Virus record (IMG/VR): IMGVR_UViG_3300043570_000570
Span: 52,183 to 116,182 of that record
DNA from: a virus
Direction: 5' to 3' (one strand)
DNA length: 64,000 bases
A program made the translations under genes and the position numbers. A model generated the notes under the pieces. It saw nothing but the letters and a program-made list of their open reading frames with translations. It ran no database searches and was not told the origin of the DNA. Positions 29,730 through 37,798 of the stretch are shown here, one piece after another. Within the stretch, counting starts at the first letter, position 1. The number at the start of each line of letters is the position of its first letter.

Positions 29730-30044
29730 ATGAAAAAACTGTTCTTAATCTTAATCGTATGTGGCTTCAGTAATCTGAAAGCCCAACTATTCCCTATTAA
29801 AAGTCTAGAAGGTATGATGCCTCTTACTTTATCCGATACAATGTTTGTAGAGGATCTAATAGGCGAAGGAAAACATCCTTCACCTAAAGTTTTAAATTGC
29901 TTTGTCTTTAAATTCTCTGAATGGAACTACGTTATAACATATAAGCTAACAGATCGTGATCAGCTATATATTATTAAGGATGGTTACATAGGAGATATTT
30001 ACATATTCAAGGATAACAAAGTAGAAATACTTAGAGAAGATTAA
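29730..30044 (+). CDS. Small exported protein
   Basis: 104 residues with a signal peptide (1-18, FLILIVCGFSNLKAQ). Mature part beta-rich, ends DNKVEILRED. No Cys except one; function unknown. Follows the tRNA by 15 bp, perhaps on the same transcript. Confidence 0.7.
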   Translation: MKKLFLILIVCGFSNLKAQLFPIKSLEGMMPLTLSDTMFVEDLIGEGKHPSPKVLNCFVFKFSEWNYVITYKLTDRDQLYIIKDGYIGDIYIFKDNKVEILRED

Positions 30045-30098
30045 ATTAGATTAAACATTAAACAAACAAACTAAAAACAAAAAACTAAAAACAAAATT

Positions 30099-30722
30099 AT
30101 GACTTACGAAGATTTCAAATCAACAAACCTTGCTTTTGCTAGTAAAGCCTTCCGCAACTCTGGTATCAAAGCACCAATTACTGTTATGTTCGAGTGTTAT
30201 ACTCCTGCTAACCTATCTGTTCACCAACGTATGATTAGCCGTGGTCTTGGTGGTAATTTAACCAACCGTATGACTGCTCTATTAAACTTCACAGAAGAAA
30301 ACTTCAACAGCGACTTTGGTCAGTTTGGAATTAACGCTGATGATGTAACTGGTGATTATTCAACAGCTATTCCTGTTAACGTAAACACTTCTCAGTTGTA
30401 TGGTGAAGACTTAATCCTTCGCAGGGTAGATACTACTGATTCTGCTATTGTAAGCAATCCTGATGGTTCTATTAAGCCTCAGTGGTCTATTAAGACTGTT
30501 AATGGTCAAGAATTGACTTTTGAAGGTGCTCTTATCTACACTACTGTAGAGTTTGCTGAGCCAGGTATGTCTAACGCTACTATTAAGCAAGATCAAAACT
30601 TGTCTCGTAGTATTACTAATATGTCTAGTGGTGCTTCTATTGGTGCTCTTAAGGAAAATAAGGCTCCTAAAGCAAAAGTAACAGAAGAAGTACTTGCTGA
30701 TAATACACAAGCAGCATTCTAA
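30099..30722 (+). CDS. Abundant-type early protein, unknown
   Basis: 207 residues, soluble; Asn/Thr-rich beta segments and a Lys-rich C-terminal tail (KENKAPKAKVTEEV). Preceded by a long A-rich leader with repeated CTAAAAACAAAA and followed by a structured region and terminator. Codon use is like that of the capsid gene, suggesting high expression. A nucleic-acid-binding role would fit the basic tail and position, but no family is recognised. Confidence 0.75.
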   Translation: MTYEDFKSTNLAFASKAFRNSGIKAPITVMFECYTPANLSVHQRMISRGLGGNLTNRMTALLNFTEENFNSDFGQFGINADDVTGDYSTAIPVNVNTSQLYGEDLILRRVDTTDSAIVSNPDGSIKPQWSIKTVNGQELTFEGALIYTTVEFAEPGMSNATIKQDQNLSRSITNMSSGASIGALKENKAPKAKVTEEVLADNTQAAF

Positions 30723-30892
30723 TTAACAAGGCCATAAACTAATAATTATTTATTATTGGTCTTAAGTCAGGATAGATTAGCGTTTATCCTGACTACCAAG
30801 AACTAACAAACGTTAGTTATCTTAAACTATTGCTGAACTCACACTATAGTTTTTCATATTTTCTATATTAAAGCAATCATATCTGTTAGGGT
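30723..30892 (+). other. Structured 3' region upstream of terminator
   Basis: Four hairpins in series: ACTAATAAT-tattt-ATTATTGGT; GTCAGGATA/TATCCTGAC (9 pairs); AACTAAC-aaac-GTTAGTT; AAACTAT 30824-30830 with ATAGTTT 30846-30852. The last has a 15-nt loop that ends in CTCACACT (30838-30845). This is complementary over eight bases to the loop of the following terminator. Confidence 0.65.
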
Positions 30893-30925
30893 AAAAAGGG
30901 GAAGAGTGTGAGCTTCCCTTTTTTT
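30893..30925 (+). terminator. Intrinsic terminator with kissing-capable loop
   Basis: AAAAAGGGGAAG pairs with CTTCCCTTTTT; loop AGTGTGAG (30905-30912); T-run 30919-30925. The entire loop is the reverse complement of CTCACACT at 30838-30845. Confidence 0.85.
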
Positions 30926-30977
30926 ATTACTTTATTGCTTTAATTTATCTCGAACCTAATAATTAAACCTATACAGA

Positions 30978-31352
30978 ATGAGAAAAAGAATTATCAAAGC
31001 AGAAAAAGTGTACTCAGCTAGTCCTGAGTTTCCTATCAATGTACTTCCTATTCAAGGAAGGACTAAGCGATTTATCTCTAAAAAACTAGAGAGAGTTAGA
31101 GAAGTTGAAATCAGTAACATGTTTAAACATCTCACCATTGACTCTATCTTAGATGAGAAAAGGTATTTAAAGACCTTAACTCAGCTTCCTACTAAACAAA
31201 CTATCATTCCTGTAAGGGAAGAAGTAGTTGTACCTCAAGACTACGAAGTAATACCAGACATTGTTCTAGGTAATATTAGAGTAGGTAAAAACTATCTTAA
31301 GACTTTTATTGAGCGACTTGAAGTTGTATCAGTAATTGATTGGCAAGACTAA
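30978..31352 (+). CDS. Hypothetical basic protein
   Basis: 124 residues, Lys/Arg/Glu rich, no membrane segment (KRFISKKLERVREVEISNMF). First gene after the terminator; leader AATTAAACCTATACAGA. Function unknown. Confidence 0.7.
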   Translation: MRKRIIKAEKVYSASPEFPINVLPIQGRTKRFISKKLERVREVEISNMFKHLTIDSILDEKRYLKTLTQLPTKQTIIPVREEVVVPQDYEVIPDIVLGNIRVGKNYLKTFIERLEVVSVIDWQD

Positions 31353-31372
31353 AACAAACTAACAGATAAATT

Positions 31373-31903
31373 ATGTCATTTAACTTTCAAGACTATTCAG
31401 TCAAAGAAGATGTCAGAGAGATTATCAGTCAGAAGTACACAGGTGGGGATATATTATCCCTGCCTGCTGACAACTTTCTCTTTGAGTCTAAGTTTCCTAA
31501 TGCTAAAATCACTTGTTGTGAACTAGACACAGAAACTTACAAACGTGGTAGAAAATTTAAACCACAGAATGTAGAGTATTTAAACAGAGACGTCTTCACC
31601 CTTAAGGGCAGATATGACTTTGTATGGCTAGACTTATGTATTAATCTAAGTCCAATGCTTGTAAATACCTTCATTTCTTACTTTCAAGATTCAACAGCTA
31701 AGACTATTTGTCTAACCATTCAAGGTAAAAGAGAATTATTTGGAAACAAATTAAAATTCTATGGAGCTAAAGATCTTGATGACTTTCGTTACAATGTATT
31801 TCCTAAACTATTAGAAGACTTTAGTGGATACAAAGTAACTGAAATCTACCGCTATCTAAGCCCTAACAAGAGCCCAATGATAGTGTATTCATTTGAAAAA
31901 TAA
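31373..31903 (+). CDS. Putative class I methyltransferase-like protein
   Basis: 176 residues. Order of elements fits a Rossmann methyltransferase: GGDILSLPADN (glycine loop), ITCCELDTETYKRG (acidic end of strand 2), VEYLNRDVF, then YDFVWLDLCINLS (motif IV-like). The classical GxGxG is weak, so it may have lost SAM binding or have another function. Lies 20 bp after the previous gene. Confidence 0.55.
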   Translation: MSFNFQDYSVKEDVREIISQKYTGGDILSLPADNFLFESKFPNAKITCCELDTETYKRGRKFKPQNVEYLNRDVFTLKGRYDFVWLDLCINLSPMLVNTFISYFQDSTAKTICLTIQGKRELFGNKLKFYGAKDLDDFRYNVFPKLLEDFSGYKVTEIYRYLSPNKSPMIVYSFEK

Positions 31904-31950
31904 CAAAAAAACAAAAACAAAAACAAAAACCTAAAAAAAAACAAAAAATT

Positions 31951-32397
31951 ATGGAAAATCAAACACAAACAATCAATTACAAGCCATTTCACAAGTTAAA
32001 CTTTAGTGAGCAGGCAATTAGTGAGTTACTTACAGAGTTTAAAGCTGGTAAAAAATCTTCTGAGGTAAAAGCTAAGTATCCTCAGTATTTTGAATCAAGA
32101 AATGCAGGTATTATTTATGTTGTAAGAACTGAAATGATTAAACAAGGTTTAATTTCAATGAGTGAACCTGCAGCAAGAATGGTTGCAACTAAAAGGCGTT
32201 TGCAGAAACAAAAAGCACGTAAAGCATATAAAATGGCTTTAGGAGCTATCCAAACACCTACAGTAGCTCCTAAAGTATCTACAATCAAAGAAAGCGTAGC
32301 TAATTCTATGATTAAGATAGATTTCCACGGAACTATCATCCATATCGAGAGAACTAGTAGTATTATTATTACTAAAGATCAAATTGTAGTTCGTTAA
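31951..32397 (+). CDS. Hypothetical regulator-like protein
   Basis: 148 residues; N-terminal half helical and could be a helix-turn-helix (SEQAISELLTEFKAGKKSSEVKAKYP), middle very basic (ATKRRLQKQKARKAYK), C-terminal beta strands. Leader is a long run of A-rich AAAAAC repeats (31904-31950). DNA or RNA binding is plausible from charge alone. Confidence 0.65.
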   Translation: MENQTQTINYKPFHKLNFSEQAISELLTEFKAGKKSSEVKAKYPQYFESRNAGIIYVVRTEMIKQGLISMSEPAARMVATKRRLQKQKARKAYKMALGAIQTPTVAPKVSTIKESVANSMIKIDFHGTIIHIERTSSIIITKDQIVVR

Positions 32398-32406
32398 TTA
32401 ATCAAT

Positions 32407-32432
32407 CTAGGGTAGGAGAGATCTTACCCTAG
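32407..32432 (+). other. Hairpin after 31951 gene
   Basis: CTAGGGTA 32407-32414 pairs with TACCCTAG 32425-32432. No T-run follows. Probably a 3'-end or leader structure. Confidence 0.5.
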
Positions 32433-32489
32433 GTTCCAATTGGCATAGTTGTTGCCTTAATTTATGTTTAACCTCTAATATTAAAAATC

Positions 32490-32987
32490 ATGTATTACAA
32501 ACAAAATCAAGACCTTAGCTTTTCAAAAGTGCCAAATTTCAGAAACCTATTCTACGGTTCTTTAATTATTAATGTTATCTTTGCTGTACTTCTGTTTATG
32601 GCATTCACAACTCCAGATAAACCTATCTACAAGACTAAAATTGTAAAAGAAATCGTAACAGAAAAAGATGTAGTTCTTAATGATTCAGGTATTACAGCTG
32701 AGTTGACAAAGAGTGGAGTAATCTTAGCTGCTGTTGCATGTTTACAGTCTAAAATAGAAAGCAATCATGGTAAGTCTAACGTAGGTATCCAAGCAAAGAA
32801 CTTGTTTGGTATTACCTATCACAGATGTAAACATGTAGCTGGTAAGCATGGAGTTTATGCTCGTTATGATAGCTATCGAGACAATATCAAATGCTATGCT
32901 CACATTCAAGCTAGATATCTTAAAAATATTGATGGAAAATATGCTTCCGACCCTGGATATGTAGAAAAACTTAAATCATTTAAGTAA
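32490..32987 (+). CDS. Membrane-anchored glucosaminidase-like protein
   Basis: 165 residues. One N-terminal membrane helix (about 25-45, GSLIINVIFAVLLFMAF), a linker, then a GH73/FlgJ-type core: LQSKIESNHGKSNVGIQAKNLFGI with catalytic-type Glu, YARYDSYRDNIKCYAHI, and YASDPGYVEKLKS. Cleaves peptidoglycan glycan strands. Its place among early genes and its membrane anchor argue for a signal-anchor-release lysin or a local wall-opening role during infection rather than a classical late endolysin. Confidence 0.7.
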   Translation: MYYKQNQDLSFSKVPNFRNLFYGSLIINVIFAVLLFMAFTTPDKPIYKTKIVKEIVTEKDVVLNDSGITAELTKSGVILAAVACLQSKIESNHGKSNVGIQAKNLFGITYHRCKHVAGKHGVYARYDSYRDNIKCYAHIQARYLKNIDGKYASDPGYVEKLKSFK

Positions 32988-32991
32988 TTAC

Positions 32992-33021
32992 TTGACAAAT
33001 GGGGAGTAATGCGTATATTTG
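32992..33021 (+). promoter_or_regulatory. Promoter for the homing endonuclease
   Basis: TTG 32992-32994, 19 nt, TATATTTG 33014-33021. The ATG used (33027) is only five bases after the box, so the mRNA would be leaderless or nearly so. Confidence 0.75.
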
Positions 33022-33026
33022 TACAT

Positions 33027-33815
33027 ATGAAAAGACTTACCCCTGAACAAAAAGCAGAAATGATTGAACTTTACACTTCTGGTCAAATAAAAGTACCTAA
33101 AAAATTAGATGAAAAATACAATATCTTTCCAGGATCATGCTACAATCTCCTAAAAAGAAGAGGTCTTATTAAATATAGTATAGCAGATCAACTGAGATGT
33201 TTTAATGAAAATTATTTTGATAAAATTGAATCAGAAAAACAAGCTTATTTTTTAGGATTAATTGCTGCTGATGGCACTGTATCTAGTAGTAAAAATACTA
33301 TATCTATTACTTTAAAAGTAGAGGATGGATTATATTTGTTAGAAGAACTCAAAAAAGAAATTAGTTCAACAGGTAAAATAAGTATTTATAACGACAAAAG
33401 AGATAATTATGTAAGAAAACCTATGTGTATGATGCAATTTACCAGTATGCATACCAAAACAGTTTTTTGTGAACTAGGAATATCTCCGAATAAAACATCT
33501 AATCTATGCTATCCTAAAATAAACAAAGAATTAGATAGACACTTTATAAGAGGATTTATAGATGGAGATGGATCTTTTCACTATAAAAGAGGAATACTTG
33601 TTTTTGCTTTAGTAGGCACAGAAGAAATCTTAAGAAGTATTCAGGATATATTCTACACAGAAATAAACGTAGAATATACAAAACTTATACAACATATTAC
33701 TGGAGTATACTATTTAAGATTAGGACACAAAAACACATTAAAGTTAAGAGAGTGGTTATATAAAGACTGTTCTGTAGCAATGAAACGAAAACAAAATTAT
33801 AACGACAGATTATGA
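33027..33815 (+). CDS. LAGLIDADG-type homing endonuclease
   Basis: 262 residues from ATG 33027 (MKRLTPEQKAEMIELY); a start at 33009 would overlap its own promoter. Two catalytic motifs: FLGLIAADGTV (about 74-84) and FIRGFIDGDGSF (about 177-188). N-terminal helix-turn-helix. Free-standing gene between glucosaminidase and helicase, with its own promoter; its stop overlaps the helicase start (ATGA). A/T-richer than neighbours, as expected for a mobile gene. Confidence 0.85.
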   Translation: MKRLTPEQKAEMIELYTSGQIKVPKKLDEKYNIFPGSCYNLLKRRGLIKYSIADQLRCFNENYFDKIESEKQAYFLGLIAADGTVSSSKNTISITLKVEDGLYLLEELKKEISSTGKISIYNDKRDNYVRKPMCMMQFTSMHTKTVFCELGISPNKTSNLCYPKINKELDRHFIRGFIDGDGSFHYKRGILVFALVGTEEILRSIQDIFYTEINVEYTKLIQHITGVYYLRLGHKNTLKLREWLYKDCSVAMKRKQNYNDRL

Positions 33816-34882
33816 TAACAAGAGACCTAGTACAACATCAGGCTTTAAAAGAAGCCATGCAATTTAAAAGAAGTGGATTACAACTGGCAACAGGTGCAGG
33901 TAAGACAAAAGTAGGATTAGACTACATAACTGTCTTACCTGATACTTATAAAGTGCTAGTAGTAGCTCCTAAAGTAGATATCTTTAAGTCTTGGATTGAT
34001 GACGCTAAAAAGTTTGAAGTAGAAGAACTCCTAGATAGGATTACATTCTCTACTTATCTTTCTATAACTAAGCACAATCCTGAGGAGTATGATATTGTTA
34101 TCTTAGATGAAGCACACTCTCTTAAAGCGACTGCTTTACCTTTTCTTAATAGTTACAGAGGAAGGATTCTAGGCTTAACAGGAACTCCTCCTAAGTACCT
34201 GACTTCAGAGAAAGGTCAACTTATGATGGAATACTACCCTATTAAGTATGTATTTAAGACAGACAAAGCTGTAGAGAATGAGATTCTTAATGACTATCAC
34301 ATATTCGTTCATTACTTAGATTTAAATAGAAATAAAACTATGCAAACTAAGCAAGGATGGATGACCAGTGAAAGAGCACAGTATGATTGGATTACTAGAG
34401 AGATTGATGGAGCTATTGGAAACAGTCTAATGTTTAAGACTATCCAAAGAATCAACTTCTTAAAACAGTTTGACACTAAGGAACATTATGCAAAGAATCT
34501 TCTAGAAGAACTAGACCAAAAAGAAAAAGTTATAATCTTTGCAAACACCATAGATCAAGCTGAAAGACTGTGTAAGCACTCTCACCACTCTAAGAACAAA
34601 AATAGTCCCTTAGAAGGCTTTAAAACAGGTGAAATCACTAGATTATCTTGTGTAGAGCAACTAAGCGAGGGTGTTAACATCCCTAATCTTAAAAATGCTA
34701 TCATTCTTCACTCTTATTCAGGAGGTTCTCCTAAAGCTCAACAGAAGTTTGGGCGTATGTTACGCTTACCTACAGATCAGACAGCTACAGTTCATATACT
34801 TTGTTATCGTAACACAGTAGATGAGAAGTGGGTATCAGATAACTTAAAGAATTACGACCAGAACAAAATAACTTACATTTAA
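33812..34882 (+). CDS. Superfamily 2 DNA/RNA helicase
   Basis: 356 residues, two RecA domains. Walker A ATGAGKTKVG (about 27-36), DEAH box VILDEAHS, motif III-type GLTGTPPK, motif V VEQLSEGVNIP and motif VI KFGRMLRLP. A compact SF2 enzyme of the UvsW/SNF2 type, probably for branch migration or replication restart. Overlaps the homing endonuclease gene by 4 bp. Confidence 0.9.
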   Translation: MITRDLVQHQALKEAMQFKRSGLQLATGAGKTKVGLDYITVLPDTYKVLVVAPKVDIFKSWIDDAKKFEVEELLDRITFSTYLSITKHNPEEYDIVILDEAHSLKATALPFLNSYRGRILGLTGTPPKYLTSEKGQLMMEYYPIKYVFKTDKAVENEILNDYHIFVHYLDLNRNKTMQTKQGWMTSERAQYDWITREIDGAIGNSLMFKTIQRINFLKQFDTKEHYAKNLLEELDQKEKVIIFANTIDQAERLCKHSHHSKNKNSPLEGFKTGEITRLSCVEQLSEGVNIPNLKNAIILHSYSGGSPKAQQKFGRMLRLPTDQTATVHILCYRNTVDEKWVSDNLKNYDQNKITYI

Positions 34883-34899
34883 CCTAAAACTAACTAAAT

Positions 34900-35118
34900 A
34901 TGAAATCCTCAGAACAACTATTACATGAATTAGACCTGCTAATTGAAGCAGACTTCCAGAAAGCAAAAGCTGAATTGGAGCAATTAAAGAACAGTCCTAG
35001 TGTGTTTACTATCTTTACATTAGAAGAAAATAATGTAGATGAAACTTTTGACCAAATTAATAGTATATTTGCTATTGATGAAGACTCTCACGACAATGCA
35101 AAAGATACATTCGCTTAA
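34900..35118 (+). CDS. Small acidic helical protein
   Basis: 72 residues: helix LLHELDLLIEADFQKAKAELEQ then an acidic end. Leader CTAACTAAATATG. Function unknown. Confidence 0.65.
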   Translation: MKSSEQLLHELDLLIEADFQKAKAELEQLKNSPSVFTIFTLEENNVDETFDQINSIFAIDEDSHDNAKDTFA

Positions 35119-35125
35119 GAGCAAG

Positions 35126-35251
35126 ATGACTCCTGCATTCATTGACCACTGTAACGAGAAAGGAATTGACCTTGTTAAGTGGTACAGGTGGCAGCTTCAC
35201 TTAATCTGGGAACAAAGAAAAATAAATAGAAAATACACTAATCTACACTAA
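35126..35251 (+). CDS. Small basic protein (41 aa)
   Basis: 41 residues from ATG 35126 (MTPAFIDHCNEKGIDL), rich in Trp, Arg and Lys (VKWYRWQLHLIWEQRK). Earlier starts at 35039 or 35096 would overlap the preceding gene. Function unknown. Confidence 0.5.
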   Translation: MTPAFIDHCNEKGIDLVKWYRWQLHLIWEQRKINRKYTNLH

Positions 35252-35263
35252 CTTAAACTAATC

Positions 35264-35494
35264 ATGTACAGAGTTAATTACCAATTCGACAAACACAACG
35301 TATCTATCTTAATGTTAGCTATCAAAGACGGAGATTCATGGAAGCAATTAAATGATCCCGAACTAGAAGATAAGATTAACGCTAGGATTAAAAATGTATC
35401 TCAAACCTATGACACTGATAAAGGTGGCTTTGGAGAAATGCATTTAACAGATAAGTTGACTTTCATCACAGGTACTATAGATCTAAACAAATAA
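35264..35494 (+). CDS. Small hypothetical protein (76 aa)
   Basis: 76 residues, soluble, beta ends and a helical centre (KINARIKNVSQTYD). No family recognised. Confidence 0.65.
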   Translation: MYRVNYQFDKHNVSILMLAIKDGDSWKQLNDPELEDKINARIKNVSQTYDTDKGGFGEMHLTDKLTFITGTIDLNK

Positions 35495-35497
35495 AAC

Positions 35498-35725
35498 ATG
35501 GAAACTCTTATTATTGGATTATGTATCCTAGTTAGTGTGTCTGCAGTATCTATGGCTGTTCTTTTTCTTTTTTTTAGGGGAAAAGTTAACAATATGCCTC
35601 AAGGAAATATTGTGTATGATCACATAGCAGAAGAATTGCCTAAGAAAGTAGTTAAGCGAAAAAAAGCCACTACTAACGCTAAACGTAAGTATAAAAAGAA
35701 TGATGAAAAAGGTTCTGTGGCTTGA
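35498..35725 (+). CDS. Membrane protein with basic tail
   Basis: 75 residues: N-terminal helix (ILVSVSAVSMAVLFLFF), then a basic tail KRKKATTNAKRKYKKND. This helix-plus-basic-tail layout resembles the nested ORF at 13587-13925 in miniature. Overlaps the next gene by 26 bp. Confidence 0.65.
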   Translation: METLIIGLCILVSVSAVSMAVLFLFFRGKVNNMPQGNIVYDHIAEELPKKVVKRKKATTNAKRKYKKNDEKGSVA

Positions 35726-36047
35726 TGATATTAGAAAGCCCTCTGATCCACTCTTTAAGATTTGGATTGCAGTAGCCTTCGGAGAGGACGTAGATGTTAT
35801 TTGGGTAAAGAGTTACAATGAGTATGTAAAATACTTAACCAATAACTCTATGCCTTACGGAATTTCATTCGATCATGACTTAGGAGCAGAACTCTCAGGC
35901 TTAGATTGTGCTAAGTGGCTAATAGAATACTGTATGAACAATGCAGTCAGGCTACCGAAATACTTTGTACACTCAGCCAATCCTGTAGGCAAAGAAAACA
36001 TACAGGGTTATTTAGATAACTATTTAAAATTTACAGAGCCCTCTTAA
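35700..36047 (+). CDS. Cyclic-phosphate-processing receiver-like protein (cREC)
   Basis: 115 residues. KVLWLDDIRKP at the start, then ISFDHDLGAELSGLDCAKWL and YFVHSANPVGKENI. This pattern (LDD-RxP, SFDHDLG, G-DCA-WL, HSxNPxGxxNI) is that of the cREC receiver-fold domain proposed to act on nucleic acids with cyclic phosphates. The pattern fit is good, but the activity has not been shown here. It ends inside the loop of a terminator. Confidence 0.7.
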   Translation: MMKKVLWLDDIRKPSDPLFKIWIAVAFGEDVDVIWVKSYNEYVKYLTNNSMPYGISFDHDLGAELSGLDCAKWLIEYCMNNAVRLPKYFVHSANPVGKENIQGYLDNYLKFTEPS

Positions 36048-36061
36048 CTGAGGGCTTTTTT
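36037..36061 (+). terminator. Intrinsic terminator
   Basis: AGCCCTC-ttaact-GAGGGCT followed by TTTTT. The stop codon of the cREC gene (36045-36047) lies in the loop. Confidence 0.9.
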
Positions 36062-36066
36062 GACTT

Positions 36067-36144
36067 ATGAGAAACTTAATTAAAAAACTTAACTTCTTGT
36101 GGACTATAGACACTCATGTGCATATGACCCAAGGTAAACTTTAA
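36067..36144 (+). CDS. Possible 25-residue peptide
   Basis: ATG just after the terminator T-run; MRNLIKKLNFLWTIDTHVH and a short end. Fills the gap to the next ATG at 36148. Support is weak beyond spacing. Confidence 0.3.
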   Translation: MRNLIKKLNFLWTIDTHVHMTQGKL

Positions 36145-36147
36145 CTT

Positions 36148-36771
36148 ATGAAAATTAATAAAGATAGTAAATTCTACAAACCGCTTACTTTACAAGAACG
36201 TTTACAGAATCTTAAGTATTTCTTTCTGTTCTGGAAAGGACGTAATAAAGGTATAGTTTGTACCCGCAGTATTAAATTAGATGACCTACGCTATATCTTC
36301 TTTCCTAAAGACTTTCATGAGAAGTATAGCTACTTAGGTTCAGTACCTTACAATGAAGACGGCTCATACTTTAAAGCATTGTTTCCGTTAGTATTAGCAA
36401 TGGATTATGAAGGAAGACATAAACTATGTCCTAAGTGGTTTTTACGTTTCTTAGAAGTGTTTGGTAATGACAGATCTATTGTTAGAGTTCGTAACTTTAC
36501 TTTGCATAACCTGCACAGGAAACTAACTAAAGGCATGCGTTTTATTGATTATAAAACTAAATGGGAGGACTATGACTTAAGGATTAGTATCTCAGCGCCT
36601 AAACACTTACAAGATCTAGCTGATGACATAGAACACGGTTATTACAGTAGGGGTAAACAAGAAGAGTTAGTAGCTGACATTAAGAAACTAGATCCTAATG
36701 CAAGTATTATCTGGGGTAGCGTTGATAGATTACATAAACAATTAGAAAAATTAGAAGAAAAACAACCGTAA
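36148..36771 (+). CDS. Hypothetical protein (207 aa)
   Basis: 207 residues, basic, aromatic-rich (NLKYFFLFWKGRNKG), C-terminal helix rich in Lys/Glu. Soluble. No family recognised. Confidence 0.7.
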   Translation: MKINKDSKFYKPLTLQERLQNLKYFFLFWKGRNKGIVCTRSIKLDDLRYIFFPKDFHEKYSYLGSVPYNEDGSYFKALFPLVLAMDYEGRHKLCPKWFLRFLEVFGNDRSIVRVRNFTLHNLHRKLTKGMRFIDYKTKWEDYDLRISISAPKHLQDLADDIEHGYYSRGKQEELVADIKKLDPNASIIWGSVDRLHKQLEKLEEKQP

Positions 36772-36830
36772 AAATGGCAAAACTAAAAAAAGAGATACAA
36801 ACAGTGACAAACAATAAACAAAAACCAATT

Positions 36831-37292
36831 ATGAAAAAATTACTAATCATCGCCCTCTTATTTGTCTCTAACTTAAGTTACGGACAGTGGATAGTTAAAA
36901 CTGTCGACAACAAACTAGACAATCCCTACAAGATTGCTTACTGCATGACCTCTGACAAGAAGGCATTACTTAAACTAGAAAAAGTAGGAGATCAACTCTA
37001 TTTCTACTTAACAGGAAGTTACTTCTGTGATGAGTCTTTACAAACAGACATAGCCTTGATAGTAAACGGAGAGTCAAAGCGTTACACTTTCACTTGTACT
37101 AAATCTGCCGATAACAACACTGTGTTTATCCTAGATGACATTACCTCATTATTTAACGATGACTTCCTCACAGACTTTAAGAAATGTTCTTCTGCCATAG
37201 TAAGAGTAAATGAAACCTACTGCACAACAGAAGTCTACAAGTTTACAATGTCTGGTTCCACCAACGCCATTAATGTAATGTCTAAGCAATGA
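36831..37292 (+). CDS. Exported protein, beta-rich
   Basis: 153 residues from ATG 36831, which yields a clean signal peptide (MKKLLIIALLFVSNLSYGQ). The 36774 start adds 19 basic residues and hides it. Mature part has alternating strands and Cys residues that could pair. Stop overlaps the next ATG inside a 42-bp repeat. Unknown function. Confidence 0.65.
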   Translation: MKKLLIIALLFVSNLSYGQWIVKTVDNKLDNPYKIAYCMTSDKKALLKLEKVGDQLYFYLTGSYFCDESLQTDIALIVNGESKRYTFTCTKSADNNTVFILDDITSLFNDDFLTDFKKCSSAIVRVNETYCTTEVYKFTMSGSTNAINVMSKQ

Positions 37293-37326
37293 CAAACAAT
37301 AAACAACAGACGGCAGTGGAGTGGTT
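37285..37326 (+). repeat. 42-bp direct repeat, copy 1
   Basis: Exact match to 38294-38335; starts AGCAATGACAAACAATAAAC. Covers the start of the first MTNNKQQTAVEW gene. A shorter 16-bp part also occurs near 36806. Confidence 0.9.
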
Positions 37327-37558
37327 GGCAGAACAAATGGAAATTTTACATTATGATTATTGGGCTGAACATATATCAAAAGATGAAAAAAATCAAAGGT
37401 TAAAGCAATTAAAAGAACAAGCCAAAGAAATGGAGAAGGAAAGAATTGAAACTGCATACAACAAAGGAACAGTTCATGGAATTGATTATCCTGAAAGTAC
37501 ACTACCAATAACTGGTGAACAATACTACAACAAAACCTACGGAGGAGATGAGCAATGA
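37289..37558 (+). CDS. MTNNKQQTAVEW-family protein, copy 1
   Basis: 89 residues; starts MTNNKQQTAVEWLAEQME, helical, ends KTYGGDEQ. The C-terminal YGG is encoded by TACGGAGG, which also serves as the Shine-Dalgarno of the following gene. Paralogue at 38298. The family is found widely in Bacteroidota phages (recollection); function unknown. Confidence 0.75.
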   Translation: MTNNKQQTAVEWLAEQMEILHYDYWAEHISKDEKNQRLKQLKEQAKEMEKERIETAYNKGTVHGIDYPESTLPITGEQYYNKTYGGDEQ

Positions 37559-37782
37559 CATATGATGAATTAATGGCTGATATTGTATTTAAAATAGAGG
37601 AATACGAATCACGAAATAATAAAAAGCCGATTGGTATTTTAATGAATGAATCAACAAAAGACTTCATGATAAGGTCTGTTATTAAAGACTATGAAGGTAT
37701 TGTAAAAGTTGAAACATTTATGGGTATTAAAATATTCATTTCTAACCATTCAGGAATAGCCCAAGTAAATTTAGTAATTTAA
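37555..37782 (+). CDS. Small hypothetical protein in SD cassette
   Basis: 75 residues, alpha/beta (ELMADIVFKIEEYESRNNKK, GIKIFISNHSG). ATGA overlap with the preceding gene and GGAGG eight bases before. Unknown. Confidence 0.7.
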   Translation: MTYDELMADIVFKIEEYESRNNKKPIGILMNESTKDFMIRSVIKDYEGIVKVETFMGIKIFISNHSGIAQVNLVI

Positions 37783-37798
37783 CATACGGAGGTAACAA

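Noticed and set aside
37149-37667. 172-aa minus-strand frame
   Set aside because: It runs opposite the SD cassette genes with overlapping starts and ribosome sites; hydrophobic composition is that of an antisense frame.
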